Position numbers and translations under genes: made by a program. The notes beneath the pieces were generated by a model, which ran no database searches, had not been told where the DNA came from, and worked only from the letters and a program-made list of their open reading frames with translations. Below are positions 41,850 to 52,764 of a DNA stretch of 64,000 nt, one piece after another. The DNA is from Streptococcus porcinus (GTDB taxonomy: Bacteria > Bacillota > Bacilli > Lactobacillales > Streptococcaceae): the NCBI RefSeq assembly GCF_901542335.1, contig NZ_LR594036.1, positions 1,612,001 through 1,676,000 on the forward strand. Direction: 5' to 3'. How positions within the stretch are numbered: the first letter of the stretch is position 1; each line of letters starts with the position of its first letter.

Positions 41850-43022
41850 GTGTTAAAAAAATATGTATTTTCTGTATTGCTGATTTTTACTTTTTTTGTA
41901 TCACATCTCGTACATGCTGACGAGCACAATGATATTTTGAACATTACGCGAGAAGCCGGATATCAAGTTGATCCTATTAACAAACCGAAATCTTCTATTG
42001 TTGTTGACGCATCAAACGGAGATATCCTTTGGCAAGATAATGCTTTAATTGTGCGAGATCCCGCGAGTATGTCTAAAGTGTTTACACTTTACCTACTTTT
42101 TGAAGATCTCGCTAAAGGTAAAATTACACTTGATACTAAAGTTACAGCTTCTGGCACTGATCAGTCTATTAGTGAAATCTATGAGATTAGCAATAATAAA
42201 ATCGTTGCTGGAGTTGACTACCCTATTAGAGATTTGATCACAATGATTGCAGTTCCTTCATCTAATGCTGCTACTGTCATGGTTGCCAACTATCTTTCCC
42301 AAAATGATTCGTCTGCATTCCTAGATCGTATAAATCATACCGCTAAAAAACTAGGCATGTTAGATACTCATTTTAATAATGCTGGTGGCGCTGTTGCCGA
42401 AGCTTTCAACGGTTATTATAATCCTAAAAATTACGATAAAAGTGCTCCAAATCTAACCAGCGCCCATGATTTAGCTATTTTAGTCTACCATTTTCTTAAA
42501 AAACACCCAGAAATTCTAACATATACCAACAAATCCGTCGTCAAAACAATGGTTGGGACGCCATACGAGGAAACTTTTCATAGCTATAACTATTCATTAC
42601 CTGGTGATAAATATGGGCTAAAAGGTGTTGATGGGTTAAAAACAGGTTCAAGTCCAAGCGCAGCTTTTAATGCAATGGTCACTGCTAAAAGAGGGAAAGA
42701 TAGAGTAATTACAATTGTTATGGGAGTTGGGGATTGGGCTGACCAAGATGGAGAATTTTACAGGCATCCTTTTGCTAATGCTCTAACTGAAAAAGGTTTT
42801 AAAATACTAAAAAATGGGAAAAACCAGAAACAAGATAACCTTTTCCCAAAAAATGACAAACATACTAAGAGAAGTTCTCACCCTTATAAAAAAAATAAAA
42901 AAGTTGCTACTCTTATTGATCAGTTTGAATCATTTGTTGATCACCATCACAGTATCTTATTCATTTGCTTAGGACTTTTCATCTTTATCGTTATATTACT
43001 TGCTATCATTACGATTGTATGA
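41850..43022 (+). CDS. D-alanyl-D-alanine carboxypeptidase family protein with C-terminal membrane anchor
   Basis: 390 residues with a GTG start after AAGGAG and a signal peptide to about residue 23 (HLVHADE). Motifs SMSK, SSN (PSSNAATVMVA) and KTG (GVDGLKTGSS) are all present. Unlike its two neighbours it ends in a true membrane helix (SILFICLGLFIFIVILLAIIT) after a Lys-rich linker. This is the streptococcal third D,D-carboxypeptidase-type paralogue. The substrate is probably peptidoglycan stems. Confidence 0.87.
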   Translation: MLKKYVFSVLLIFTFFVSHLVHADEHNDILNITREAGYQVDPINKPKSSIVVDASNGDILWQDNALIVRDPASMSKVFTLYLLFEDLAKGKITLDTKVTASGTDQSISEIYEISNNKIVAGVDYPIRDLITMIAVPSSNAATVMVANYLSQNDSSAFLDRINHTAKKLGMLDTHFNNAGGAVAEAFNGYYNPKNYDKSAPNLTSAHDLAILVYHFLKKHPEILTYTNKSVVKTMVGTPYEETFHSYNYSLPGDKYGLKGVDGLKTGSSPSAAFNAMVTAKRGKDRVITIVMGVGDWADQDGEFYRHPFANALTEKGFKILKNGKNQKQDNLFPKNDKHTKRSSHPYKKNKKVATLIDQFESFVDHHHSILFICLGLFIFIVILLAIITIV

Positions 43023-43064
43023 TATTGACTGGTGTCAAAAGTTAATACTGACTTAGAAATACGC

Positions 43065-43108
43065 AAAAAGACCAAAGGACTGGATTCAGTCTTTTGGTCT
43101 TTTTTTGA
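43065..43108. terminator. terminator between the dac cluster and the SRR gene
   Basis: Arms AGACCAAAGGACT (43069-43081) and AGTCTTTTGGTCT (43088-43100), with an A run before and a T run after. It can serve both converging genes. Confidence 0.85.
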
Positions 43109-43359
43109 ATAACCTTAGCCTTATAAAGGGCTATTCTTGTTCTTTAGAGTTGCTTTTGACAAGTCCCATTGCTACAAGTATCGCTAAAGCTGCAGATCCG
43201 TATAAACTTGTACTTTCTTCTGTACCTGTATATGGAAGCGTTTCGTTACTTGTACTTGATTTTGGAGCGGCTGACGCTGACTGACTTGTAGTTGTTGATT
43301 GCGATTCCGAATGACTTGTAGCTTCAGAATTAGGGGTTTGAGGTAACTCTGGTGTCGCC

Positions 43360-44330
43360 TCTTTAACAAATCCACTATCAATTGTTGAATTATCACTTCC
43401 TGCAACAGTTACCTTGACAACTTGACCATCTGAATCTTTCGTATCATCGCCTGTATTAGCTATCGTTGGCTGATAACCTTTTGGTGTTTCGAACGTTACT
43501 GTGTAATCTCCATCTGATAATTCTGTGAACCCATAATGGCCATTGCTATCTGTGGTGGTGGTTTGAGTTGAACCATCTGGATTAGTCAATGTGACTGTCA
43601 CGCCTGAAATCCCTGGCTCACCTGGATCTTGAATGCCATTATGGTTGGTATCTTCCCAAACTGTATCTCCAATTGTGTGTGTTTCTTTAACAAATCCACT
43701 ATCAATTGTTGGATTATCACTTCCTGCAACAGTTACCTTGACAACTTGACCATCTGAATCTTTCGTATCATCGCCTGTATTAGCTATCGTTGGCTGATAG
43801 CCTTTTGGTGTTTCGAACGTTACTGTGTAATCTCCATCTGATAATTCTGTGAACCCATAATGGCCATTGCTATCTGTGGTGGTGGTTTGAGTTGAACCAT
43901 CTGGATTAGTCAATGTGACTGTCACGCCTGAAATTCCTGGCTCACCTGGGTCTTGAATGCCATTATGGTTGGTATCATCCCAAACTGTATATCCAATTGT
44001 GTGTTTCTTTAACAAATCCACTGTCAATTGTTGGATTATCATTTCCTGCAACAGTTACCTTGACAACTTGACCATCTGAATCTTTCGTATCATCGCCTGT
44101 ATTAGCTATCGTTGGTGTATAGCCTTTTGGTGTTTCGAACGTTACTGTGTAATCTCCATCTGATAATTCTGTGAACCCATAATGGCCATTGCTATCTGTG
44201 GTGGTGGTTTGAGTTGAACCATCTGGATTAGTCAATGTGACTGTCACGCCTGAAATTCCTGGCTCACCTGGGTCTTGAATGCCATTATGGTTGGTATCTT
44301 CCCAAACTGTATCTCCAATTGTGTGCACTT
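43360..44330 (-). repeat. three near-identical 324-bp repeats encoding CnaB-like domains
   Basis: The same TCTTTAACAAATCCACT landmark recurs at 43360, 43684 and 44006. The spacing is 324 and 322 bases, and the short spacing marks the missing GT. Near identity at DNA level favours recombination and copy-number change. Confidence 0.85.
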
Positions 44331-44388
44331 TAGCCACTTCTGATTCAGTATTAGAAGATGATTGGCTCACAGACGTACTTAAACTTTT

Positions 44389-44806
44389 TGAGGTTGAATG
44401 ACTTACTGAATCCGATAAACTGGTTGAAGTCGATACCGATGTTGAGTTACGTAATGAATCCGATAAACTGGTTGACGTTGAAACTGACGTTGAGTTGCGT
44501 ACTGAATCTGATAAACTGGTTGACGTTGAAACCGATGTCGAGTTACGTAATGAATCTGATAAATTTGTTGATGCAGATACTGACGTTGAGTTGCGTACTG
44601 AATCCGATAAACTGGTTGATGCAGTTGCTGACGTTGAGTTGCGTACCGAATCTGATAAACTGGTTGATGTTGAAATCGACGTTGAGTTGCGTACTGAATC
44701 CGATAAGCTGGTTGATGTTGAAATCGACGTTGAGTTACGTACTGAATCCGATAAACTGGTTGAAGTCGATACCGATGTTGAGTTACTTACTGAGTTAACA
44801 AGAGAA
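44389..44806 (-). repeat. 48-bp tandem repeats encoding the Ser-rich stretch
   Basis: About eight imperfect units encode STSLSDSVRNSTS-type 16-residue blocks. The array is short for an SRR adhesin. Confidence 0.8.
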
Positions 44807-46779
44807 GTTGATGCGCTCTCGCTAGCAGGATCTGGGATTAAGCCTGCATCAATTGTCATATTATTAGCAGCATTGATAGTAAATGTAATAGATGCACCGT
44901 CAGAGTCAATCGTGTCATTTGTACCAACGTTTGAGGTTGTTAGGACATAACCAGCTGGTGCTGTAAATGAAATTGTATAGCTTTCTTTATCAAACAATCC
45001 ATCAAACTGATAGTGCCCAGTTGCGTCAGTGTAAACTGATTTTGTTGTTCCATCCGAATAAGTCAAAGTCACCAAAACATTCGCAGCTGGCTTTTCACCG
45101 CTTGTTTGTAACCCATCTTTATTTGTATCAAACCATACATAATCTCCAGCACTGTAGGTCATTACTGTTCCTGTACCACCTGACACATCACTGTTAACCA
45201 CGATATTATTATCAGACTCAACGATTGAGTAGTTTCTAATAGCATCATAAGAACTCATTGTCCCACTTTGGATAATGTCATATGTTGAATTAGGATCATA
45301 GCTTGCAACGACTCGAACCACGTAGACGTTTGAAATATCTCCAAGATAAACATTTGCAGTATCCGAACCATAAGTAATCGTTGGATTAACTTTAGTAAAT
45401 TTACTGTAGTCAGTAATATTCATACTATCTGGTAAATTTGTTCTGCTTCCAGCATTATAAACCTCAATAACAGTTGAACTATTAATCACATTACTGCCTT
45501 GCTGTCTTATAGCTCCAGTGTTAGGATCAACAATATAGCCAAATACTGAAAAAATAGTTGAATAGGCATTTTTTTGCAATGGATTTACATAGAAAATCTG
45601 TTCAACTGTATGAGCAGTCGTATCAAGCTCATTTATGACCGATTCAATACTTGAAGTCCCATATACATATGGCGATTCATACCTAATGGTCTCAACTTTT
45701 GAGGTTGTTTCCCCACCCATAGAGTAAGACATCGTTAAGGTGGTGCCATTAGGTACCTTTGAACGATCAATGTATGAGTAAGCATCTAATGAAGCCACTA
45801 CATTTTGATATTTATCAACATAAGACGTGAAGGTATAAGTTACCGTCTTAGTTGTAGCATCGTAAACCCCAGTTGCAATAACTTCTCCTGAATTATCTGT
45901 GATATCAATCGGCGCCCAATTAGCCATGTCAAAATCTGATGGAGTTGCATAGGGACTATAAGTCATTGTAAACTGATCCCCGGCAGTGGCAGCATTATCT
46001 ACTGTGAATTTTGAATAAAATTCAATAGTTTCACCACGTAAAGGATACACAATGCCATCATTATTTACTTCATCTTTAAGATAAGATGAGGTAACTGTTA
46101 CTAGGTCATTGTTAAGTCTTCCAGTAGCAGCTAACATTGTGCGGTTTGATAACATATTAACTCTTGGAGTTAAACTGGTTGACGTTGTTGCAGATGTAGA
46201 AACAGAGGTTGAAGCTGATACCGTCGAGCTATCTGAAACTGTGGTCGTCACATTCGTAGAACTTGTTACTTGGGAAGCGAGTGACTGACTCGTTGATTGT
46301 GATAATGATAGCGACTGTTGTTCTGAAGTACTTTGTGTCTGACTATCTAAACTTGACTGACTCAATGATACTGACGAACTAACACTTTGTGAAGCAGAGC
46401 TTTGATCTGATACACTCGTATTTGAAGCTGTTGTTGACGCTACAACGACAGTCGAATCCATTCCTGCTAAAGCAAACCCCGTTTCAGAAGTCACTGGTAA
46501 GGAACTTGTCGTTTCTGCAGCAAATGCTGTATTAACGAGACTTGTACCACCAATTACTGCCCCTACTCCCAAAGCACCTTTTAGTAACTGATTTTTAGAT
46601 ACCACAAAATCCACGTCTCCCTCAGAAACGCGTTCTTCTGCTTGACCCCCTTTAAATAATTGGAGCAATCCAAAAGAAGCCAAAGTAGTTTTTACCCAGC
46701 TTTTACCCGACTTGTGCAATTTTACACGAGATTTTGACTCAGTCTCAATAAAACTACTCTTATTCAATTTTTGTAACAT

Positions 46780-47335
46780 GTGTTTCTCTCTCTCTATTTT
46801 ATATTTCCTACTAGCAATTCCTTACTAATTAGCAAATATATATCGTTTTTAAGTCTCCACACTTAAAAACTTATAATTGTAAATTCCCCATTTTTAAAAA
46901 CGGACACTCTATTCTACATTTTATTATCAAAAATTGCAATAGAAAATTTCAGAAAATTTTATCTCTCCTTAAATGATTTAAATATCATCCCATAAACTCT
47001 TGTTTAACAATGAAAAAAATAGTCTTTTACATAAATATTTTTCAAAAAATGCAAAAAATAAGCTCTTTAGATTATATTTTGATTAAATAAATCGAATATT
47101 TATTTTTTTGTAATTTTATTATTATGACACATCTAAAGACAATTTCACTATTTCAGATTTGTATTTCTTGATTAATCTAAAATTAACTATCCCATTTTAA
47201 ATACGTTAGGTAAACCTGATAACTTATCGACTTGTGCTTTGTGTAAAATCCCACTTCACAGAATTTCATTTGTAATCATATAAAAAAGATTGCACTAGGC
47301 ACTCCTGTACACTATCTTTACAATCTTTTTTACTA
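46780..47335. other. AT-rich intergenic region upstream of the SRR gene
   Basis: A 556-base gap without a credible gene. It is very AT-rich. It holds a GAGAGAG ribosome site for the SRR start and a weak TACAAT at about 46875. Nearer asp4 there is an inverted pair AAAGATTG/CAATCTTT (47285-47328) with a T run, probably a terminator of the asp4 end. I see no other feature. Confidence 0.5.
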
Positions 47336-47521
47336 TTAAAATAATCTGTAGATGGTATTGAGTAAACCCATGATAACACTGATGACAATTATAGATCCTA
47401 GTAATATATAGGTAAAATTTTTAACTCCGGACGTCTCTTTTGGGGGTAACTTTTGCCTAGATTTCTCTAATCTTTCTTCAATAGCATCATCTAGAAATGA
47501 TAGCTTCTTTTTATTAGGCAT
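47336..47521 (-). CDS. asp4: accessory Sec system protein Asp4
   Basis: A 61-residue protein with a charged N-terminal half (LSFLDDAIEERLEKSRQKLP) and one membrane span (FTYILLGSIIVISVIMGLL). Size, topology and position after gtfB match Asp4, a small SecE-like partner of the SecY2 channel. Its ATG overlaps the gtfB stop by one base. Confidence 0.8.
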   Translation of the reverse strand: MPNKKKLSFLDDAIEERLEKSRQKLPPKETSGVKNFTYILLGSIIVISVIMGLLNTIYRLF

Positions 47522-48840
47522 TATCCAAACACCTCCTTGTAGGCTTCTTTCGTGGTATGATTAGCAAAGGCTAACTGGTGTTCCATAATGTCTTTAAAAG
47601 TATCAGGATAAGCTAACGAAGTTAAAGCCTTTATCATATCGTCAACCCTATTGGGGATAAAAATATTCTTCGGTAAAATATAGTGACGCGTATGCTGGGT
47701 ATTGTCAAAAGCATAGATTGGCATCCTATGTTCAAAAGCCATCCGAATAGCATTGAGTATCTCATTCCCATGGTTAATATCCAAATAAACAGAGCATAAA
47801 CGCCACAAGGCAGTGATTGTTTTGGGTGACATATTAGGGTATAAGAAAACATTGTCCTTTTGTCCCAAAGCCTGTAATTTAGGTGACATTTCTGTCAGAG
47901 CTCCAATATGGAATTGAAAATCAGGTAAATGAGTTACTAAAGGTTCTATTTGTTCAAGTTGATCACTATTGGTAAAAATCAGAGCATTGGCTGACCAATT
48001 TTTTTCCTGCGCCAAAGGATATAAATAGCCCAAAGAATTAACTTTATTATTCTCCCCATTATGGAGTTGAATAAAAGTTTGATAAGTCAAGGGATCAGGA
48101 ATGATAACTTGGCAACTTCTAGCAACACTTTCACTTAAAATGGCCTGCATATTACCAGGAATAGAGCCTCTAAACTCTTCTTGCCAAACTAGAATATCCT
48201 GACCAGGTTCTGGTAAATGGATACTGATTTGAAATGGTAAGGCCAAAGAATTATAAATGATTTTATCAAGCTTAAAAGTTGATCTCTGAAGATAATAAAT
48301 CATAAATTCCAATTTACTCTTGAATATTTTAATTTTGTTTCGATCATTCAAAATAATATCATTGGTCACAAAATTTTCAACAATTTTTTCCTTACCCTCT
48401 TGATCATAGTAAGTTTTCAAAACCTCAGACTGTTCCTTATTATAAACACTCTGTGCATAGAGGCGTCCATGTTTGTTGTAATGTTCAACCAAACGCACCC
48501 TTCCCTCACGATCTAACCATTCAACGGCTCGGACTAAACGTTTATGGGTTGGCTCTGCATAAAAAATATTTGCTTTCTTAATATCATGGTCGAGAATTTC
48601 ACCATTGTTGTTATTGGACTGAATTTCCCAAAATTTAGGAGTTTTGATTTGATTGAAATACCGAGCTTTTCCTTCAGTAACTTGCTCTTCACCCATGAAA
48701 AAGGCGTAGGGACTAGTTACAGAAGCGGGTAAAAATCCTGTCTCATTTAGAATAACAGTTGGATGAATGTAACCTGACATCACTAAAGAATAGTGCAAAT
48801 CCTGAGTAGCTTGGTCATAATGTTCAAATATATTAAGCAT
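47521..48840 (-). CDS. gtfB: accessory Sec glycosyltransferase subunit GtfB
   Basis: 439 residues from ATG 48840 (GGAG seven bases upstream; the open TTG two codons earlier is less likely). GtfB is the substrate-binding partner of GtfA in adding the first GlcNAc to Ser/Thr of the SRR protein. Typical stretches are SVTSPYAFFMGEE, RLVRAVEWLDREGRVRLVEH and LYLDINHGNEILNAIRMAFE. The gene is intact and overlaps gtfA by eight bases. Confidence 0.9.
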   Translation of the reverse strand: MLNIFEHYDQATQDLHYSLVMSGYIHPTVILNETGFLPASVTSPYAFFMGEEQVTEGKARYFNQIKTPKFWEIQSNNNNGEILDHDIKKANIFYAEPTHKRLVRAVEWLDREGRVRLVEHYNKHGRLYAQSVYNKEQSEVLKTYYDQEGKEKIVENFVTNDIILNDRNKIKIFKSKLEFMIYYLQRSTFKLDKIIYNSLALPFQISIHLPEPGQDILVWQEEFRGSIPGNMQAILSESVARSCQVIIPDPLTYQTFIQLHNGENNKVNSLGYLYPLAQEKNWSANALIFTNSDQLEQIEPLVTHLPDFQFHIGALTEMSPKLQALGQKDNVFLYPNMSPKTITALWRLCSVYLDINHGNEILNAIRMAFEHRMPIYAFDNTQHTRHYILPKNIFIPNRVDDMIKALTSLAYPDTFKDIMEHQLAFANHTTKEAYKEVFG

Positions 48841-50341
48841 TGTCAAACTCCTTTAAAAATTCTTTCCAATCATTAGCAACAGTTTGACTTAAGAATTTTT
48901 CAGCAATAGTATAGGAGTGGTTTTGCCATTCTCCAATTTGATACTCTTGATATATACTGATAATCGCATCTCTAAATTGACTAACAATTAAATCAAGCTG
49001 ATCTGATTCTTCTTTTGGAATAAGGAAGCCATTTTTTCCATGTTCAACAAAAGTCACATTCCCGTATGGTACTTCAAAGCCAATAATCGGCAAACCTGAA
49101 CCGACAGCTTCCATTAATGTTAACCCAAAACCCTCGCTGGTTGACCCTGCTAAGTAGGCATCATATGTTTGCTAAATAGTCTCTAAGTCCACATGCCCCA
49201 TTAAGCGAATATAATCTTGAGCTGTATGTGCCTTGATTAATTCTTGTAACTTGTTTTCTTCGCCGCCCTTACCATAAATATCAAAGGTTAATTCTGGCAA
49301 GACCTTTTTGGCCTCAACAACAGCTAGAATCAACCAGTCAATATGTTTTTCACTCGCCAGTCTTGAAGCTGTTATCAGCGAGAAAGGTTTTCGTTTTTGT
49401 TCTGGACGTCTTAGTCGGTCTAAAGAACCAACAGGAATTGTCACTATTCGCGGGGTGAACCCTTGGTACTTTCTAAAATGTTGCTTTAGAGTTTCTGACT
49501 GGGCCTCTGTTGAACAAATGAAAAAGTCAACTTGGTCTGCATGTGAAAACTCATACTCATAATAATTATTCCAGAGAATGTAATCATTGTCTGTTGCATT
49601 TTTACTATAATGCTCTGCATGGACGACACTTCCCGTTTTAGCTTTGCCTTTCCCCTCCAAAACAGCCTGACCAATCTCACTAGAACGATCTAAAATCACA
49701 ATATCTTCTTCTGCCAATTGTAAACATTTGATGAAATAAGCCAATAGTTCTCGAGTTGATAGAAAAATTTGATCTTTGAAACGATATATATGACTATCTT
49801 CATCTAAGATTTCATCAAAAGCTGTACTACCGTCTTCGTTAAAGAAGCGACGTTGATAGAGATGTGCCTTGTTGTTTTTTGGCGTAAAATATTCACTACA
49901 GTAGCGGGTGTAATTATAATAATCCTTACGAATGAGGCATCCCTTAGCCACAAACTCTGCACGGTCCACAAAATCATTTGTTTCAGTGCTTAAATAACAA
50001 GTCACAAACTGTTCATTATTATCATAAAAATAACGACGATTTTTGCCACTTGCTTCTTCTTTCTCAATGTGAAAAGGAATTGTTTTAAGAACATCTTCAA
50101 GTGTATATGATGTAGGTGCCAATTTAATATCTGTAAAATAATGGTACATCCATATAACTTCTTCGTCTTCAAAACCGATGTTTTTTGTTAAGTGTTGGAC
50201 ATTTTCATTTAACATTAAATCTGTAAAAATAAAAATCCCTTTTTCGCCAATCATGCGTAAGAGTTTGGCACGATAACTTTGAGCATATTCGACTCCACTG
50301 CTAGCCCAGCCAATTCCCATATTAATATTATAAAGTGTCAT
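48833..50341 (-). pseudogene. gtfA: accessory Sec glycosyltransferase subunit GtfA with in-frame amber codon
   Basis: GtfA (GT4 fold) catalyses O-GlcNAc transfer to the SRR adhesin. The frame starts MTLYNINMGIGWASSGVEYA at 50341. It reads through a typical GT4 core (PFSLITASRLASEKHIDWLI, LTFDIYGKGGEENKL, RLMGHVDLETI) and then hits TAG at 49174-49172. The same frame continues without shift as QTYDAYLAGSTSEGFGLTLM and EAVGSGLPIIGFEVPYGN to 48833. The full protein would be 502 residues, the normal size. The lost part contains the nucleotide-sugar-binding E-x7-E region, so a truncated enzyme should be inactive unless the stop is suppressed. Confidence 0.9.
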
Positions 50342-50367
50342 TTTTCTCTCCTATGTGACCAATATTG

Positions 50368-52752
50368 CTATGCAAAATATGCTACCAATTCCCCCTTTGG
50401 ATTATAAGCTAGCATGCTTAAAGCAAGATTTCTGATAATACTTTGTTTAACTCGGAATTCCAGTTCTTTAAAACTTGATAAAGCTTCCCGGTGAAATTCA
50501 TAGACTGTATTCCTTTGTGCTGAATGTCGACTTGCAACTAGTATCCTAAATTGTTGGAGATAGTCAACTTGTTCAATCCATGCTTGGTCAATAGCTTTTA
50601 AAATAGCCATTCTCTGGAAATTAATATAGTCTTCTTCATTATGAAATTGAGCTTTTTTATTTTCCATTTCTTTCAAAAAGATTTCTTCTAATGCTTTCTT
50701 TATTGATTTGTGATTTCCATAGTCAATCTCTTGCCCTGAGAATTGATAAGATAGATTATCAAAAACATAACGACTTAAACTTTCTTCCGTAATTTGACCT
50801 TGACTATCCAGATAAGTATTTAACACTTCTTCTAGTATCGCCAACAGATCCACCGATTCCAGTTTTTCTTGAGCAATCAATTGGTTACGTAAGTTATAAA
50901 TCATTTCACGTTGAACTTGGATGCTTTCATCCATCTCAACAGCACTTTGCCTAGCTTGTCTGCCATGACTGTCACTGGCTTCCTGAGCCTGATTTAAGAT
51001 GCGTTGATAACGGTTTGCCTTTAACAGTTTTGGGTTATCAGGATTTGTTTTAGGTAACTGCTTACGCAAATAATCTAAAAGCCAAGCTGGTCCCCATTTA
51101 ATAAGCAATGGATCTTCAAGTGATGTGAAAAATTGGCTCATGCCAGGATCTCCCTGGCGACCTGAACGTCCTCGCATCTGTAAATCAATCCGTTTTGAGG
51201 GCATTCTTTCAGTACCAATCACTGCTAATCCCCCTAATTCAGCAACACCCTTACCCAATTTGATATCAGTTCCACGACCAGCGATAGCCGTAACAACTGT
51301 TACATGTCCCAATTGTCCTGCTTCGGCAATCATCTCTGCTTCTTTGGCTGTATTATAAGCATTTAAAACACTATGAGCAATGCCCTCTTTTAAGAGCAAA
51401 TGGGAGTAAATCTCTGACATTTCTACACTTGCTGTTACCAATAAGACAGGCTGGCCTGTAGCATGAATTTTCTTCAAAAAAGTCATCGAAGCAAGAATTT
51501 TTTCCGGCAGACTCATATATATCATATCGGGATAATCGATACGCTGAATCGGACGGTTTGTTGGAATAGTAATTACAGGCATGTTATAGGTTGCAATGAA
51601 TTCATCATCAGCAACTCGACCCGTACCAGTCATTCCACTCAAGCGCTCAAAAAGTTTAAAAAGATTCTGATAAGTAACACTTGCCATCGCTCGTGTTTCA
51701 GGCGTTTTTTCAACAGATTCTTTAGTTTCAAGGGCTTGATGTTGTCCCGCTTGTAATTTGGTGCCTTCCAAAACACGACCACTTATAGCATCTAAAAGAG
51801 CTATTTCATCATTATCAACAATATACTCTTCTTCACGCTTATAGAGATGATGAGCTTTAAGAGCTAAAATAATATGTCTAACGATTTCGGTATGCTTAGC
51901 ATCAAATAGATTAGTAAGTCCAAAAAAAGTCTTTGCTTCAGTGATTCCTTTATTGGTTAGCCAAACATTTGTCCGCTCATCGTTAAATTTATAATCCTTT
52001 TCTTCTTCCAATGTTGTCACAAAGGTATTAGCAACATTGTAATAGTTCGATTGAACACGTGGAGAGCCAGAAATGATTAAGGGGGTCTGTGCACTATCTA
52101 GCAGGACTGAGTCTACTTCGTCAACAATAGCATAATAAAAATCTCGTAAAAATTGGCTATCTACCGAATCTGCTAAATTCTGAATTAAATAGTCAAAGCC
52201 TAGGGTAGAATGGGTGATGTAGACGATATCAGCTCCGTAAATAGCTCTTTTTTCTGGAACTGATAATTGTTCAGAAGGACTTTCTGGAACACCTAAAGCG
52301 ACCGTCAAGCCCATCCAACGATAAACTGCTCCCATCTCTGTTCCATCGCGTCTTGAAAGATAAGCATTAGTTGTCACAAGCATGACACCTTTACCAGTCA
52401 GAGCATTTAAGTAAAGAGGCATAGTTGCCGTTAACGTCTTCCCTTCACCCGTTCGCATCTCTGCGATGTTCCCACCGTGAAGAGCAATGGCCCCCATTAC
52501 TTGAACATCATAAGGAAACATCCCTAGGACACGTCGATCTGCTTCTCTGATTGCAGCAAAAGCCTCAGGTAATAAATCATCTAAAGTCTCTCCAACCATC
52601 AGACGGTTTTTAAATTCTTGCGTTTTAGCCTGTAAGGCACTATCACTGAGTTTAGCCATACTGTCTTGGTAGCTATTGACTTTGTTTAAGTTTTTTTGAA
52701 TAGCCCTTAAACGTAAGCTATTAATACTAAGTTTCTCGCTTAAGCTCCCCAA
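50368..52752 (-). CDS. secA2: accessory Sec translocase ATPase SecA2
   Basis: 794 residues with a TTG start (AAGGAG six bases upstream). Walker A MRTGEGKT, Walker B YAIVDEVDS, helicase motif ATGQPVLLVTASVEMSE and the RMPSKRIDLQMRGRSGRQGD block are intact. It is shorter than housekeeping SecA and lacks a zinc-binding C-terminus, as known for SecA2. It drives export of the glycosylated SRR protein through SecY2. Confidence 0.93.
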   Translation of the reverse strand: MGSLSEKLSINSLRLRAIQKNLNKVNSYQDSMAKLSDSALQAKTQEFKNRLMVGETLDDLLPEAFAAIREADRRVLGMFPYDVQVMGAIALHGGNIAEMRTGEGKTLTATMPLYLNALTGKGVMLVTTNAYLSRRDGTEMGAVYRWMGLTVALGVPESPSEQLSVPEKRAIYGADIVYITHSTLGFDYLIQNLADSVDSQFLRDFYYAIVDEVDSVLLDSAQTPLIISGSPRVQSNYYNVANTFVTTLEEEKDYKFNDERTNVWLTNKGITEAKTFFGLTNLFDAKHTEIVRHIILALKAHHLYKREEEYIVDNDEIALLDAISGRVLEGTKLQAGQHQALETKESVEKTPETRAMASVTYQNLFKLFERLSGMTGTGRVADDEFIATYNMPVITIPTNRPIQRIDYPDMIYMSLPEKILASMTFLKKIHATGQPVLLVTASVEMSEIYSHLLLKEGIAHSVLNAYNTAKEAEMIAEAGQLGHVTVVTAIAGRGTDIKLGKGVAELGGLAVIGTERMPSKRIDLQMRGRSGRQGDPGMSQFFTSLEDPLLIKWGPAWLLDYLRKQLPKTNPDNPKLLKANRYQRILNQAQEASDSHGRQARQSAVEMDESIQVQREMIYNLRNQLIAQEKLESVDLLAILEEVLNTYLDSQGQITEESLSRYVFDNLSYQFSGQEIDYGNHKSIKKALEEIFLKEMENKKAQFHNEEDYINFQRMAILKAIDQAWIEQVDYLQQFRILVASRHSAQRNTVYEFHREALSSFKELEFRVKQSIIRNLALSMLAYNPKGELVAYFA

Positions 52753-52764
52753 AGTAAGCTCCTT

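Larger units (their letters stand above)
43131..46779 (-). pseudogene. serine-rich repeat (SRR) LPXTG surface adhesin, frameshifted
   Basis: Start at ATG 46779. In order: a long accessory-Sec signal (KSGKSWVKTTLASFG motif, cleavage near AFAAE), Ser-rich region 1 (about 105-205), a non-repeat ligand-type domain (about 210-540), a CnaB/SdrD-like domain (GDYVWFDTNKDGLQTSGEKP), Ser-rich region 2 of 16-residue repeats (about 660-810), three 108-residue CnaB-like repeats (GDTVWEDTNHNGIQDPGEPG), an STS-rich linker, LPYTG sorting signal, membrane span and charged tail. Near 43998-44006, at the first repeat junction, one GT is missing and the frame ends after 934 residues. Restoring GT gives about 1216 residues. 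The truncated form would be released, not wall-anchored. GtfA/GtfB and the aSec locus upstream are its dedicated modification and export machinery. Confidence 0.88.

Noticed and set aside
44389..44806. Regularly spaced repeats that could suggest a CRISPR array
   Set aside because: The 48-bp units are contiguous, without unique spacers, and encode STSLSDS-type protein repeats.
44358..45197. Plus-strand frames of 76-151 codons with repetitive sequence
   Set aside because: They are antisense shadows of the Ser-rich and CnaB coding repeats of the SRR gene.
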